A stretch of DNA of 11,734 nucleotides from an uncultured delta proteobacterium (GCA_903860995.1 CAIOSS010000139.1:1-11734); one strand, 5' to 3'. Counted from the stretch's first letter, positions 1 to 7,251 are shown. The notes: generated from the sequence alone by a model not told the origin. Program-made: numbers and translations.

Positions 1-397
1 CAGGGCGGCGTCCTCAAAACGGCTTGAATTTCCGCACGGGGCGATGAACTGCGGTCGTTCATCCACTGGGCGTTCGACCGTTCGTGCACCGTCTCTTCGG
101 CCGGGGTTCACCGTAGGCCCATGCGCCCGCCGCGCTCGGTTCACCGCCAGGCTACCAAAGGCTGATCGCCCCGCGGCGGGGCTCAGGAGGCGTTCATCGG
201 GAGCTGGGTTTGTGGGTCGATTCAACGAGCACCCGGAGCCCCGTCGCGGGGCGATCAGCCCGTGGTAGCCCGGCGGTGAACCGAGCGCGGCGGGCGCATG
301 GACCTACGGTGAACCCCGGCCGAAGACGACGAACGAGCGGTCGAACGCCCAGTGTACGCAACGGAAATTCAAGCCGGTTTGAGGACGCCGCCCTGGG
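1..397. repeat. Long imperfect palindrome (inverted-repeat element)
   Basis: The left arm (about 1-184) and right arm (about 236-397) are near reverse complements around a 50-base centre. The outermost 33 bases of the left arm match the right arm at about 363-396 with one mismatch. Inner blocks such as GGGGTTCACCGTAGG and CGCCCGCCGCGCTCGGTT are also mirrored. The left arm is about 23 bases longer because it has extra sequence near 35-65. Each arm carries a small GCCCCG/CGGGGC hairpin (168-182 and 238-252). No convincing protein is encoded; open frames here are GC-driven. The structure resembles a non-autonomous MITE-like or large palindromic repeat. It starts at base 1 of the window, so its left limit is unknown. 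Arm matches were read by eye. Being a mobile element is inference. Confidence 0.8.
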
Positions 398-400
398 TGG

Positions 401-505
401 GTGCCGCCGCCGCTCGACGCCGGGTACCAGGCCCTCGCGCGGATGCGCTTCAGGCTGTTCGGGCGCTACGACGCGTGCCGCGTGCCCACCGCCGCCATCG
501 CGTCG
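401..505 (+). pseudogene. 3' remnant of a DCC-family (DUF393) thiol-disulfide oxidoreductase gene
   Basis: Translating from 401 gives a stretch containing DAGYQALARMRFRLFGRYD followed by ACRVPT. This resembles the C-terminal end of DUF393/DCC proteins, which typically read DAxYxxIAxxRYxxFGxxDxCxxPTP. The N-terminal part of the family, with the DxxCxxC redox motif, is absent. The upstream side runs straight into the palindromic repeat, and after about 505 the frame loses any family resemblance. This suggests an intact gene was cut by insertion or deletion. The match is from memory of the family pattern and short, so the family call is moderate; that nothing functional is made is more certain. 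Confidence 0.45.
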
Positions 506-580
506 CCAACCACCCCGTCGCTGGACGACGGCCTCCCCCCCGCGGCGATGTTCCCGGGGGTGAGCACCGCCCCCGTACGC

Positions 581-604
581 GCCCTCGCCCTCGCCCTCGC
601 CCTC
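581..604. repeat. GCCCTC hexamer repeat, four perfect copies
   Basis: Four head-to-tail copies of GCCCTC lie in the non-coding stretch between the DUF393 remnant and the cysteine-rich lipoprotein gene. Nothing else recognisable is present from about 506 to 701. Confidence 0.85.
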
Positions 605-701
605 CCCGCCGCGCCGACCCTCGAATGCGGCGAAGACGCCACGTCCGCGTGGTGGTCGCGCAGGGCGCACCGCCGGCCTTGAGTCCGCCAATCACTCCGT
701 G

Positions 702-735
702 TGACCTTCACAGAACACGCTTCCGGAGAAGGTCA
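702..735 (+). promoter_or_regulatory. Inverted repeat covering the ribosome binding site of the cysteine-rich lipoprotein gene
   Basis: TGACCTTC at 702-709 and GAAGGTCA at 728-735 are perfect 8-base reverse complements separated by 18 bases. The right arm overlaps the strong Shine-Dalgarno GGAGAAGG (725-732), which sits 6 bases before the ATG at 739 and decides that start. In mRNA the stem would hide the ribosome binding site. Alternatively the two arms could be a DNA operator. Both roles are inference. No convincing -35/-10 pair is visible upstream. Confidence 0.5.
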
Positions 736-738
736 ACC

Positions 739-3700
739 ATGCATGTATCTTCACGCTCACACCTGATTGCCCACGCCCTTCGGGTGGGCATCGCCGCCCT
801 CGCGCTGATGTTCGGCGGCTGTGATGGCACGGCGATCGTCGGCGTCACCCCCGACGCCGGCCAGGACTCCGCGCTCGACGTGAGCTGCGGCGCGGGCCAG
901 TCCGCCTGCGGCGGCGCCTGCGTCGACACCCGCAGCAGCGCCCTCCACTGCGGCGCCTGCGGCAACGCGTGCGCCCCCGGGAACCTCTGCGTCAACGGCG
1001 CGTGCATGCAGAGCTGCCCGGGCATGCAGACGCTCTGCAACGGAAGCCTCTGCGTCAGCACCAGCACCGACCGCGCGCACTGCGGCGGCTGCGGCAGCGT
1101 GTGCAGGGCCGGGCAGGTGTGCTCCAACGGCCGCTGCGACGTCGAGTGCGCGCCGGGCCTGCTGACGTGCACGCCTGCGAGCGGCGGCGACGCGGGCATC
1201 GACGGCGGCGCGGGCATCGACGGCGGCGCGGCGGCGCGGTACTGCGCCGACCCGCAGACGGACCGCAGCAACTGCGGCGCCTGCGGCAACGCCTGCCCGA
1301 GCGGGCGGATCTGCGAGCTCGGCGCCTGCGTGGTGAGCTGCCTCGACGGGCAGACCCTCTGCGGCGGCGCGTGCCGCGAGCTGCAGAGCGATCGCGCGAA
1401 CTGCGGCGCCTGCGGCAACGCCTGCGCCGCCGGACAGGTCTGCTCCAGCGGCACCTGCCAGGTGAACTGCGGCGGCGGGCTGGTCGAGTGCGCCGGGGTC
1501 TGCCGCGATCCGCAGAACGACACCCAGAACTGCGGCGCCTGCGGCACGGTGTGCCCCGCGGGCCAGGTGTGCAGCCGCGGAGCCTGCGAGGTGACCTGCG
1601 CCGCCGGGCTCTCGAACTGCAGCGGCACCTGCCGCGACCTCGCGACGGACAACGGACACTGCGGCGCCTGCGGCATGGTCTGCCCCTCCGGGCAGGTGTG
1701 CTCGGGCTCCATGTGCCTCACCACCTGCGCCGCGGGGACCACCGCGTGCGGCGGCGCCTGCCGCGACCTGCAGAGCGACCGCACCAACTGCGGCGCCTGC
1801 GCCAACGGCTGCGCGGCGGGGCAGGTGTGCGACCGCGGCGCGTGCCAGGTGAGCTGCGGCGCGGGCACCACCGAGTGCGGCGGCGTCTGCCGCGACCTGC
1901 AGACCGACGGCCGCAACTGCGGCTCGTGCGGGCGCGCGTGCCCCTCGGGGCAGCTCTGCTCCGCGGGCGCGTGCCAGGTGTCGTGCGGCGCGGGCTTCAG
2001 CGACTGCAGCGGCGCCTGCCGTGACCTGCAGAGCGACCGCGCCAACTGCGGCGCCTGCGGCACCGCCTGCGCCGCCGGGCAGGTCTGCTCCGCGGGCGCC
2101 TGCCAGGTGAGCTGCGGCGGCGGCCTCACCGACTGCGGCGGCGTCTGCCGGGACGCCCGGACCGACCGGCTCAACTGCGGGATGTGCGGGCGCGCCTGCG
2201 CCGGCGGCGAGGTGTGCACCAACGGCGCGTGCGTCGTCTCCTGCGGCGGCGGCCTCACCGACTGCGCGGGCGTCTGCCGCGACACCCAGAGCGACCGCCA
2301 GCACTGCGGGATGTGCGGGCGCGCCTGCGCCGGCGGACAGGTCTGCTCCGCGGGCATCTGCCAGGTCTCCTGCGGGGGCGGGCTCACCGAGTGCGCGGGC
2401 GTCTGCCGCGACACCGACGCCGACCGGGCCAACTGCGGCGCGTGCGGCAACGCCTGCGCCAGCGGGCAGGTCTGCTCCAACGGCGCCTGCGTGGTGTCGT
2501 GCGGCGGCGGTCTCACCAACTGCGTCGGCGTGTGCCGCGACACCCAGAGCGACCTCGCGAACTGCGGGGCGTGCGGGCGCGCCTGCGCCGCCGGGCAGGT
2601 GTGCTCCAACGGCGCCTGCACGCTCAGCTGCGCGGTCGGCCTCACGAACTGCGCGGGCGTCTGCCGTGATCCGCAGACCGACAACAACCACTGCGGCGCG
2701 TGCGGCAACGCGTGCGCCAGCGGGCAGGTCTGCTCCGCGGGCATCTGCCAGCTCTCCTGCCAGCAGGGCACCACGAACTGCTCGGGCTTCTGCCGCGACC
2801 TGCCGAGCGACGTGCGCAACTGCGGCGCCTGCGGCCGCGCCTGCGCGGGAGGGCAGGTCTGCGCCAACGGCACCTGCCAGGTCTCGTGCGGCGCCGGGCT
2901 CACCGACTGCGGCGGCGTGTGCCGCGACCTGCTCACCGACAACAGCAACTGCCTCACCTGCGGCAACGCCTGCGCGAGCGGGCGGGTCTGCTCCGCGGGC
3001 TCGTGCCAGGTCTCGTGCGGTGCGGGGTTGAACGAGTGCTCGGGCGTCTGCCGCGACCTCGGCACCGACAACAACCACTGCGGCGCCTGCGGCCGCGTCT
3101 GCGCGAGCGGGCAGGTCTGCTCCGCGGGCGCGTGCCAGGTCTCCTGCGGCACCGGGCTCAGCAACTGCTCGGGCGTGTGCCGCGACCTGCAGACCGACCG
3201 CGTGAACTGCGGCGCCTGCGGCCGCGCGTGCGCCAGCGGGCAGGTCTGCTCCGCCGGCTCCTGCCAGGTCTCCTGCGGCGCGGGCACCAGCGACTGCTCG
3301 GGCGTGTGCCGCGACCTTCAGACCGACAACAACCACTGCGGCGCGTGCGGCCGCGTGTGCGCCAGCGGGCAGCTCTGCTCCGCGGGCGTCTGCCAGGTCT
3401 CCTGCGGCGCCGGGCTCTCCGACTGCTCGGGCGTGTGCCGCGACCCGCAGACCGACAACAACCACTGCGGCGCGTGCGGCCGCGTCTGCGCGGCGGGCAC
3501 GGTGTGCTCCGCGGGCACCTGCCAGGTGTCGTGCGGCACCGGGCTCAGCAACTGCTCGGGCGTGTGCCGCGACACCCGCACCGACCGCTTGAACTGCGGC
3601 GGCTGCGGCACCGTCTGCGCGGGCGGACAGATCTGCAACAACGGCGTCTGCGAGGTCTCGTGCATCAGCACCCAGACCAACTGCTCGGGCACCTGCCGCG

Positions 3701-5061
3701 ACCTGCAGGGCGACCGCGCCCACTGCGGCACGTGCGGCCGCGTGTGCCCCACCGGGCAGATCTGCACCGGCGGAAGCTGCGCGACGAGCTGCCCCTCGGG
3801 GCAGTCGGACTGCAGCGGCGCCTGCCGCGACCTCACCAACGACGCGAACCACTGCGGCGCCTGCGGCAACGTCTGCGGCGCCGGGCAGCTCTGCGTCGCG
3901 GGCACCTGCCGCCTGTCGTGCGCCGCGGGGCTCACCGACTGCGCGGGCGTCTGCCGTGACCTCCAGGTCGACCCGCGCAACTGCGGCGCCTGCGGCACCG
4001 TCTGCGCGTCGGGGCTGCTCTGCGTCAACCGGGTCTGCAGCCTCGTGTGCCCCAGCGGTCAGGTGAACTGCGCGGGCACCTGCCGCGACACGCAGACCGA
4101 CCTGAGCCACTGCGGGGCCTGCGGGGTGGTCTGCCCCGACAACCTCGCCTGCGCCGCCGGCGCGTGCGCCTGCCGCACGGGGGAGACCCTCTGCGGCAGC
4201 GGGTCCTCGCGCCGCTGCGTCGACGCGAGCAACGACCCGAGCAACTGCGGCGCCTGCGGCAACGTGTGCGCCGCGGGGCGCGCCTGCAGCAACGGCGCCT
4301 GCGTGCTCTCGTGCCCCGCGCCGCAGGTCGCCTGCAGCTCCAGCTGCGTCGACACCCGGCAGGACCCCGACAACTGCGGCACCTGCGGCACCGTCTGCCC
4401 GAGCTACCCCAACGGGACCCGCGCGTGCAGCAGCGGCACCTGCGTGCCCGGCGCGTGCAACGCGGGCTTCGACAACTGCAACAACACCCCGGGCGACGGC
4501 TGCGAGGCGAACCTGCTCTCCAGCACGTCGCACTGCGGCACCTGCCGCACCGTCTGCCCGACGCCCGCCAACGCCGTCGCGGGCTGCCTCGGCGGCACCT
4601 GCGGCGTGGGCGCCTGCAACACCAACTTCGGCAACTGCAACAACAGCGCGAGCGACGGCTGCGAGGTCGACCTGCGCAGCAGCAACTCGCACTGCGGCGA
4701 CTGCAACCGCGCCTGCACCGGCGGGACCACCTGCCAGGCCGGCGTCTGCACCCGCGTGCGCCCGTGCTCGCAGGTCGCGCGCGACCACTGCATCGCGCTG
4801 CTCGGGAGCGGCGCCACCTTCGTGCGCAGCTCCCCCACGTCGCAGATCACCGGCGGCGTCTGCCTCCGCGGCACCGGCGAGGGCGACAACTGCAACGACT
4901 GCGGCTCCTGGCGCTTCATCGCCTGGCGCACGGGCTACGACGACTGGGACTGCGCCAACCACACCGCGGGCCGCACCTACTGCGGCCACACGCCCTGCGG
5001 CTGCGGCGACAACCAGCCATCCCCGACCACCTGGGACCTCCAGGGCTGCACCCCGGACTGA
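739..5061 (+). CDS. Giant cysteine-rich repeat lipoprotein (Stig1-like modules)
   Basis: The 1440-residue product starts at ATG 739, chosen for its Shine-Dalgarno and because a signal peptide follows at once; open frame further upstream is only the non-coding palindrome. The signal sequence ends in a lipobox-like FGGC with the cysteine at residue 28, so it is probably a surface lipoprotein. Residues 49-1340 form 29 consecutive modules of about 43 residues. The typical module has eight cysteines, at module positions 2, 9, 13, 23, 26, 30, 36 and 41, around a CGACGRAC-like core and a CRDLQTD motif. This resembles the Stig1-type repeat seen in myxobacterial secreted proteins. Modules 28 and 29 switch to a GACNxxFxNCNN/DGCE form. 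Residues 1341-1440 are a separate ten-cysteine domain that I do not recognise. The modules are presumably disulfide-bonded outside the cytoplasm, forming a long stalk or adhesive fibre. Related proteins are sometimes mislabelled tryptophan synthase alpha chain; nothing here supports that. Confidence 0.9.
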   Translation: MHVSSRSHLIAHALRVGIAALALMFGGCDGTAIVGVTPDAGQDSALDVSCGAGQSACGGACVDTRSSALHCGACGNACAPGNLCVNGACMQSCPGMQTLCNGSLCVSTSTDRAHCGGCGSVCRAGQVCSNGRCDVECAPGLLTCTPASGGDAGIDGGAGIDGGAAARYCADPQTDRSNCGACGNACPSGRICELGACVVSCLDGQTLCGGACRELQSDRANCGACGNACAAGQVCSSGTCQVNCGGGLVECAGVCRDPQNDTQNCGACGTVCPAGQVCSRGACEVTCAAGLSNCSGTCRDLATDNGHCGACGMVCPSGQVCSGSMCLTTCAAGTTACGGACRDLQSDRTNCGACANGCAAGQVCDRGACQVSCGAGTTECGGVCRDLQTDGRNCGSCGRACPSGQLCSAGACQVSCGAGFSDCSGACRDLQSDRANCGACGTACAAGQVCSAGACQVSCGGGLTDCGGVCRDARTDRLNCGMCGRACAGGEVCTNGACVVSCGGGLTDCAGVCRDTQSDRQHCGMCGRACAGGQVCSAGICQVSCGGGLTECAGVCRDTDADRANCGACGNACASGQVCSNGACVVSCGGGLTNCVGVCRDTQSDLANCGACGRACAAGQVCSNGACTLSCAVGLTNCAGVCRDPQTDNNHCGACGNACASGQVCSAGICQLSCQQGTTNCSGFCRDLPSDVRNCGACGRACAGGQVCANGTCQVSCGAGLTDCGGVCRDLLTDNSNCLTCGNACASGRVCSAGSCQVSCGAGLNECSGVCRDLGTDNNHCGACGRVCASGQVCSAGACQVSCGTGLSNCSGVCRDLQTDRVNCGACGRACASGQVCSAGSCQVSCGAGTSDCSGVCRDLQTDNNHCGACGRVCASGQLCSAGVCQVSCGAGLSDCSGVCRDPQTDNNHCGACGRVCAAGTVCSAGTCQVSCGTGLSNCSGVCRDTRTDRLNCGGCGTVCAGGQICNNGVCEVSCISTQTNCSGTCRDLQGDRAHCGTCGRVCPTGQICTGGSCATSCPSGQSDCSGACRDLTNDANHCGACGNVCGAGQLCVAGTCRLSCAAGLTDCAGVCRDLQVDPRNCGACGTVCASGLLCVNRVCSLVCPSGQVNCAGTCRDTQTDLSHCGACGVVCPDNLACAAGACACRTGETLCGSGSSRRCVDASNDPSNCGACGNVCAAGRACSNGACVLSCPAPQVACSSSCVDTRQDPDNCGTCGTVCPSYPNGTRACSSGTCVPGACNAGFDNCNNTPGDGCEANLLSSTSHCGTCRTVCPTPANAVAGCLGGTCGVGACNTNFGNCNNSASDGCEVDLRSSNSHCGDCNRACTGGTTCQAGVCTRVRPCSQVARDHCIALLGSGATFVRSSPTSQITGGVCLRGTGEGDNCNDCGSWRFIAWRTGYDDWDCANHTAGRTYCGHTPCGCGDNQPSPTTWDLQGCTPD
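883..4758 (+). repeat. 129-bp tandem coding repeat array, about 29 units
   Basis: The cysteine module is encoded by a unit of 129 bases; for example, the AACTGCGGCGCCTGCGGC core recurs at 1270 and 1399. The unit is a whole number of codons, so gain or loss of units keeps the frame. Units 4-25 keep nearly constant length. Unit 3 carries an insertion, and units 26-29 are diverged and longer. A 42-base block at 3145-3186 is repeated identically at 3532-3573, exactly three units away, which points to recent duplication or gene conversion within the array. Confidence 0.92.
1192..1227 (+). repeat. Two perfect 18-bp tandem copies inside module 3
   Basis: The unit GCGGGCATCGACGGCGGC occurs twice, at 1192-1209 and 1210-1227. 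It inserts a Gly/Asp-rich AGIDGG loop between the second and third cysteines of module 3, making this the only strongly expanded module of the regular part of the array. Confidence 0.85.
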
Positions 5062-5071
5062 CCCTCCCTCC

Positions 5072-5113
5072 CCCCGTCGCGGGGCGCCAGCTTCGCGCTG
5101 ACGGCCCCGCGGC
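5072..5113 (+). terminator. GC-rich hairpin just after the cysteine-rich lipoprotein gene
   Basis: Eleven bases past the stop codon, 5076-5085 can pair with 5104-5113 (core CGCGGGGC/GCCCCGCG) around a loop that holds a smaller CAGC/GCTG stem. A competing compact hairpin, CCCCG-TCG-CGGGG, is at 5072-5084. No run of T follows, so intrinsic termination is uncertain, though GC-rich stems without a U-tract are common downstream of genes in high-GC bacteria. Confidence 0.4.
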
Positions 5114-5152
5114 TTCCTGCTCCGAACCCCCGACGAATCCTGGCGTTCGGAG

Positions 5153-5265
5153 TACGACCGCGACGCGCTCGAACGGCTGTGCCGGTACATGGCGCGGCCC
5201 GCGGTGGCGAGCGGCCGGGTGAGCGTGTTGCCCGATGGCAACGTGGCGTACCGGGTGAAGTCGCC
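5153..5265 (+). pseudogene. Internal fragment of an IS91-family transposase gene
   Basis: The translation contains YDRDALERLCRYMARPAVA and then LPDGNVAYRVKSP. This matches the segment of IS91-type transposases (Transposase_32/Y2 family) that typically reads LERLCRYxxRPPxAxxRL. Bases 5154-5265 match 11500-11611 at 107 of 112 positions in the same orientation. Sequence on both sides is unrelated to the transposase, so this is a short orphan scrap. It is in frame with the following lipoprotein gene and open to it, but that gene's signal peptide shows translation begins at 5384 instead. Confidence 0.75.
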
Positions 5266-5268
5266 CGC

Positions 5269-5346
5269 CGCACCAACCGCCGCGTGCAGTTCGTCATCGT
5301 CTCCGCCGAGAACCCGGCCGGCCGCTGCGCCAACGCCGCGCGCTGA
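5269..5346 (+). pseudogene. C-terminal remnant of an OmpA-family gene
   Basis: Reading from 5269 gives RTNRRVQFVIV followed by about 14 residues and a TGA at 5344-5346. The pattern NRRVxFxIV close to the stop is the usual end of OmpA/MotB-type peptidoglycan-binding domains. Only about 25 codons remain and no start belongs to them, so this is a truncated tail left beside the transposase scrap. The match is short and from pattern memory only. Confidence 0.4.
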
Positions 5347-5383
5347 CCCGACCGGCCGCCGCTGTGGTCTGATCGCAACCGCC

Positions 5384-6472
5384 ATGAATCCCACCCGCAG
5401 ACTCATCGCCCTCGCCCTCGCCACCGCAACGGTGAGCGCCTGCCTCGAAGACGCGCTCCAGGCCCTGCCCGACGCCGCGCGAGACGTCGCCGTCGATCAT
5501 CCCGCCGACGTCGCGGTCGATCATCCCGCCGACGTCGCGGTCGACGCGCCCGCCGACGTCGCCGTCGACGCGCCCGCTGACGTCGCCGTCGACGCGCCCG
5601 CTGACGTCTCGGTCGACGCGCCCGCCGACGCGCCCGCCGACGTCGCCATCGACGTCTCGGCCGATCTCCCCGTCGATGTCGTTGCTGACGCGTCGGCGCT
5701 CGACGACGCGGTCACCGACGCGCGGGCCGCCGACGCCGCGGTCGCCGATGTGCGCGCCGCCGACGTCGGCTATTTCGGCCCGTCGCGCTGCGCCGACTCG
5801 GGCTTCGCCATCTGCGAGGACTTCGAGGGCGACGCCGGCTACGACCGCGACGTCTGGGCCCCTTACGCCTCCAACGGAACCCTCGCCGTCGAGGACACCC
5901 GCGCCGCCCGCGGCGCCCGCGCGCTGCACGCCCACACCCATGCCCCCGACGTCGACGGCGGCGCCGGCGCCAACGTCGGACTGCGCACCACGCTCGGCTT
6001 CCCGCGCGTTCGAAACACCTATTTCGGCCGCGCTTTCGTGTGGATGCCGACGCGCTCGCCGACCACGCACAGCACCCTCTTCGAGTCGGGCGGGCGCCTC
6101 GTCGACGGCGGGCTCAACGTCTCGCAGCGCTTCAGCATCTCGGGCCACCAGCTCGAGGCCAGCTACGACAGCTCGCCGCGTCCGCCCATCACCGACTACG
6201 CGCGCCGCTCGGCCACCGCGATGCCCCTCGACCGCTGGGTCTGCCTCGAGTGGCACTTCAAGGGCGACACCAACGAGCTCCACTTCTGGGTCGACGGCCT
6301 CGAGCTGCTCGACACCACGGTGCTCCCGACGCGCGTGCCCACGTGGTTCGCGCCCGATTGGGTGCGCGTCAACGTCGGGCTCCAGCTCTACCGCCCCGAC
6401 CCCGAACCCGACTTCGACCTCTGGATCGACGAGATCGCCATCCACCCGACCCGCGTCGGGTGCCGCCGCTGA
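5384..6472 (+). CDS. Lipoprotein with Asp-rich tether and concanavalin-A-like domain
   Basis: The 362-residue product starts at ATG 5384, where a signal peptide begins; its lipobox is VSAC, with the lipidated cysteine at residue 20. Residues 30-127 are a low-complexity tether built from DVAVDAPA units, with Asp at every fourth residue from 34 to 102. After C136 and the motif CEDFEG (144-149) comes a beta-rich domain to the end. Strand-like motifs include WVCLEWHF (285-292), HFWVDGLEL (from 300) and FDLWIDEIAI near the C-terminus. This layout fits the concanavalin-A-like jelly-roll fold shared by LamG domains and heparin-lyase-like polysaccharide lyases. I infer a surface glycan-binding or glycan-cleaving protein, without certain catalytic residues. 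No clear Shine-Dalgarno is visible. The gene ends 11 bases from the convergent operon, leaving no room for a separate terminator. Confidence 0.85.
   Translation: MNPTRRLIALALATATVSACLEDALQALPDAARDVAVDHPADVAVDHPADVAVDAPADVAVDAPADVAVDAPADVSVDAPADAPADVAIDVSADLPVDVVADASALDDAVTDARAADAAVADVRAADVGYFGPSRCADSGFAICEDFEGDAGYDRDVWAPYASNGTLAVEDTRAARGARALHAHTHAPDVDGGAGANVGLRTTLGFPRVRNTYFGRAFVWMPTRSPTTHSTLFESGGRLVDGGLNVSQRFSISGHQLEASYDSSPRPPITDYARRSATAMPLDRWVCLEWHFKGDTNELHFWVDGLELLDTTVLPTRVPTWFAPDWVRVNVGLQLYRPDPEPDFDLWIDEIAIHPTRVGCRR
5483..5689 (+). repeat. 24-bp minisatellite encoding the Asp-every-four tether
   Basis: Degenerate copies of a 24-base unit close to GACGTCGCCGTCGACGCGCC plus CGCC run from 5483 to about 5640, with decayed 12-base sub-units after that. 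The unit encodes DVAVDAPA and early copies have DVAVDHPA. Each half-unit is 12 bases, which keeps Asp at every fourth residue (18 Asp between residues 34 and 102). Slippage in such a repeat would change tether length without breaking the frame. Confidence 0.85.
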
Positions 6473-6483
6473 CGCTCAGGAGG

Positions 6484-7251
6484 TCAGCGCCGCACCGCGA
6501 AGCCCACGGTGGCCGCCATGTACTCGTCGACCGCGCCGCCCACCACGTAGGCGTCGCCGGGCTCTGGGTGCATCGACGAGAAGTACCGCCGGTACTCGAC
6601 CCCCGCGCGCACCTCGACCTCGCCGATGTCGACCGCCACGCCCGCCGCGGCCTCCACCGCGCTCACCGTCTGCCGCGGGAAATACCGCGCCGGCGCCGCG
6701 CCCGTGTCGAGCACGGCGAGCCACGCCGCGCGCCCCGTGAGCGCCACCCGGCGGCCGAGCCCGAAGCGCCCGCTCAGCCCGAGCCGCAGGCTCTGCGCGC
6801 CGACGTTGGGCACGCCCGCGTCGAGGGTCGGCGTGCTGCGCCCGAGCGTGAAGCGCTGCGCGACGTAGCCAACGTCGAGGCCCACGTCGGGCAGCGGCGA
6901 CGGCAGCCGCACGCGCAGCCCCGCGGCGTAGCCCCACGCGCGCACCGGCACCGGCGCCCCGTCCGCGTCGCGCGAGGCGGGCGCGAACAACCCGTCGACG
7001 GCGAAGGTCACGCCCACCATCGACGCGAAGCGCCCGCCGCCGAGGGCGCCCGGGTAGAACGCCGCGCGGCCGTACACGCCCGGCGCCGCCGCGAGGTCGT
7101 ACGTGTTCAGCCGGCCGAAGAGGTCGTCCTGGTAGCGGAGGTGACGGCCCGACGCCTGGAGCCCCAGCTCGACGTCCATCCACGGGCGCCCCTGCGCGGC
7201 GGCCGACGCGCCCGCGAGCCACGCCGCCAGCGTCCACGCGCCCCGCCTCAC
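6484..7251 (-). CDS. Predicted outer-membrane beta-barrel protein
   Basis: The 255-residue product is the last gene of the four-gene operon. I chose GTG 7251 because a signal peptide (RRGAWTLAAWLAGASAAAQ, cleavage near residue 20) follows at once and because this GTG overlaps the upstream TGA in a GTGA, as at the other two junctions. The mature part is built of alternating polar/hydrophobic stretches with aromatic girdles, for example WMDVELGLQASGRHLRY, VRAWGYAAGLRVRL, VGLDVGYVAQRF, LRLGLSGRFGL and VEVRAGVEYRRYF. It ends in a strand-like MAATVGFAVRR. This is typical of small OMP barrels, though I recognise no named family. It could be a porin-like conduit or anchor for the lipoproteins encoded upstream. 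There are no cysteines. Confidence 0.75.
   Translation of the reverse strand: MRRGAWTLAAWLAGASAAAQGRPWMDVELGLQASGRHLRYQDDLFGRLNTYDLAAAPGVYGRAAFYPGALGGGRFASMVGVTFAVDGLFAPASRDADGAPVPVRAWGYAAGLRVRLPSPLPDVGLDVGYVAQRFTLGRSTPTLDAGVPNVGAQSLRLGLSGRFGLGRRVALTGRAAWLAVLDTGAAPARYFPRQTVSAVEAAAGVAVDIGEVEVRAGVEYRRYFSSMHPEPGDAYVVGGAVDEYMAATVGFAVRR

Noticed and set aside
194..691. Minus-strand open frame across the palindrome
   Set aside because: It is Arg/Gly-rich with no family motif, spans both the repeat centre and the hexamer repeat, and has no ribosome binding site.
352..738. Upstream extension of the cysteine-rich gene to a start near 352
   Set aside because: The extension would begin in the palindrome arm and place about 129 unrelated Arg/Pro-rich residues before an evident signal peptide. 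ATG 739 has its own Shine-Dalgarno.
739..5061. CRISPR-like interpretation of the regular 129-bp repetition
   Set aside because: The whole unit is a conserved coding module with no unique spacers, and it stays in frame through 29 copies.
5189..5383. Upstream extension of the ConA-like lipoprotein to 5189
   Set aside because: The extra 65 residues are the transposase scrap read in frame and would bury the lipoprotein signal peptide that begins at 5384.
757..5424. Very long open frame on the minus strand opposite the cysteine-rich gene (also 708-3287 and several plus-strand frames inside it)
   Set aside because: It is an Ala/Arg/Val/Gly-rich low-complexity mirror of the 129-bp repeat. The plus-strand frame has a signal peptide, ribosome binding site and conserved cysteines, so the others are open only through GC bias and repeat periodicity.
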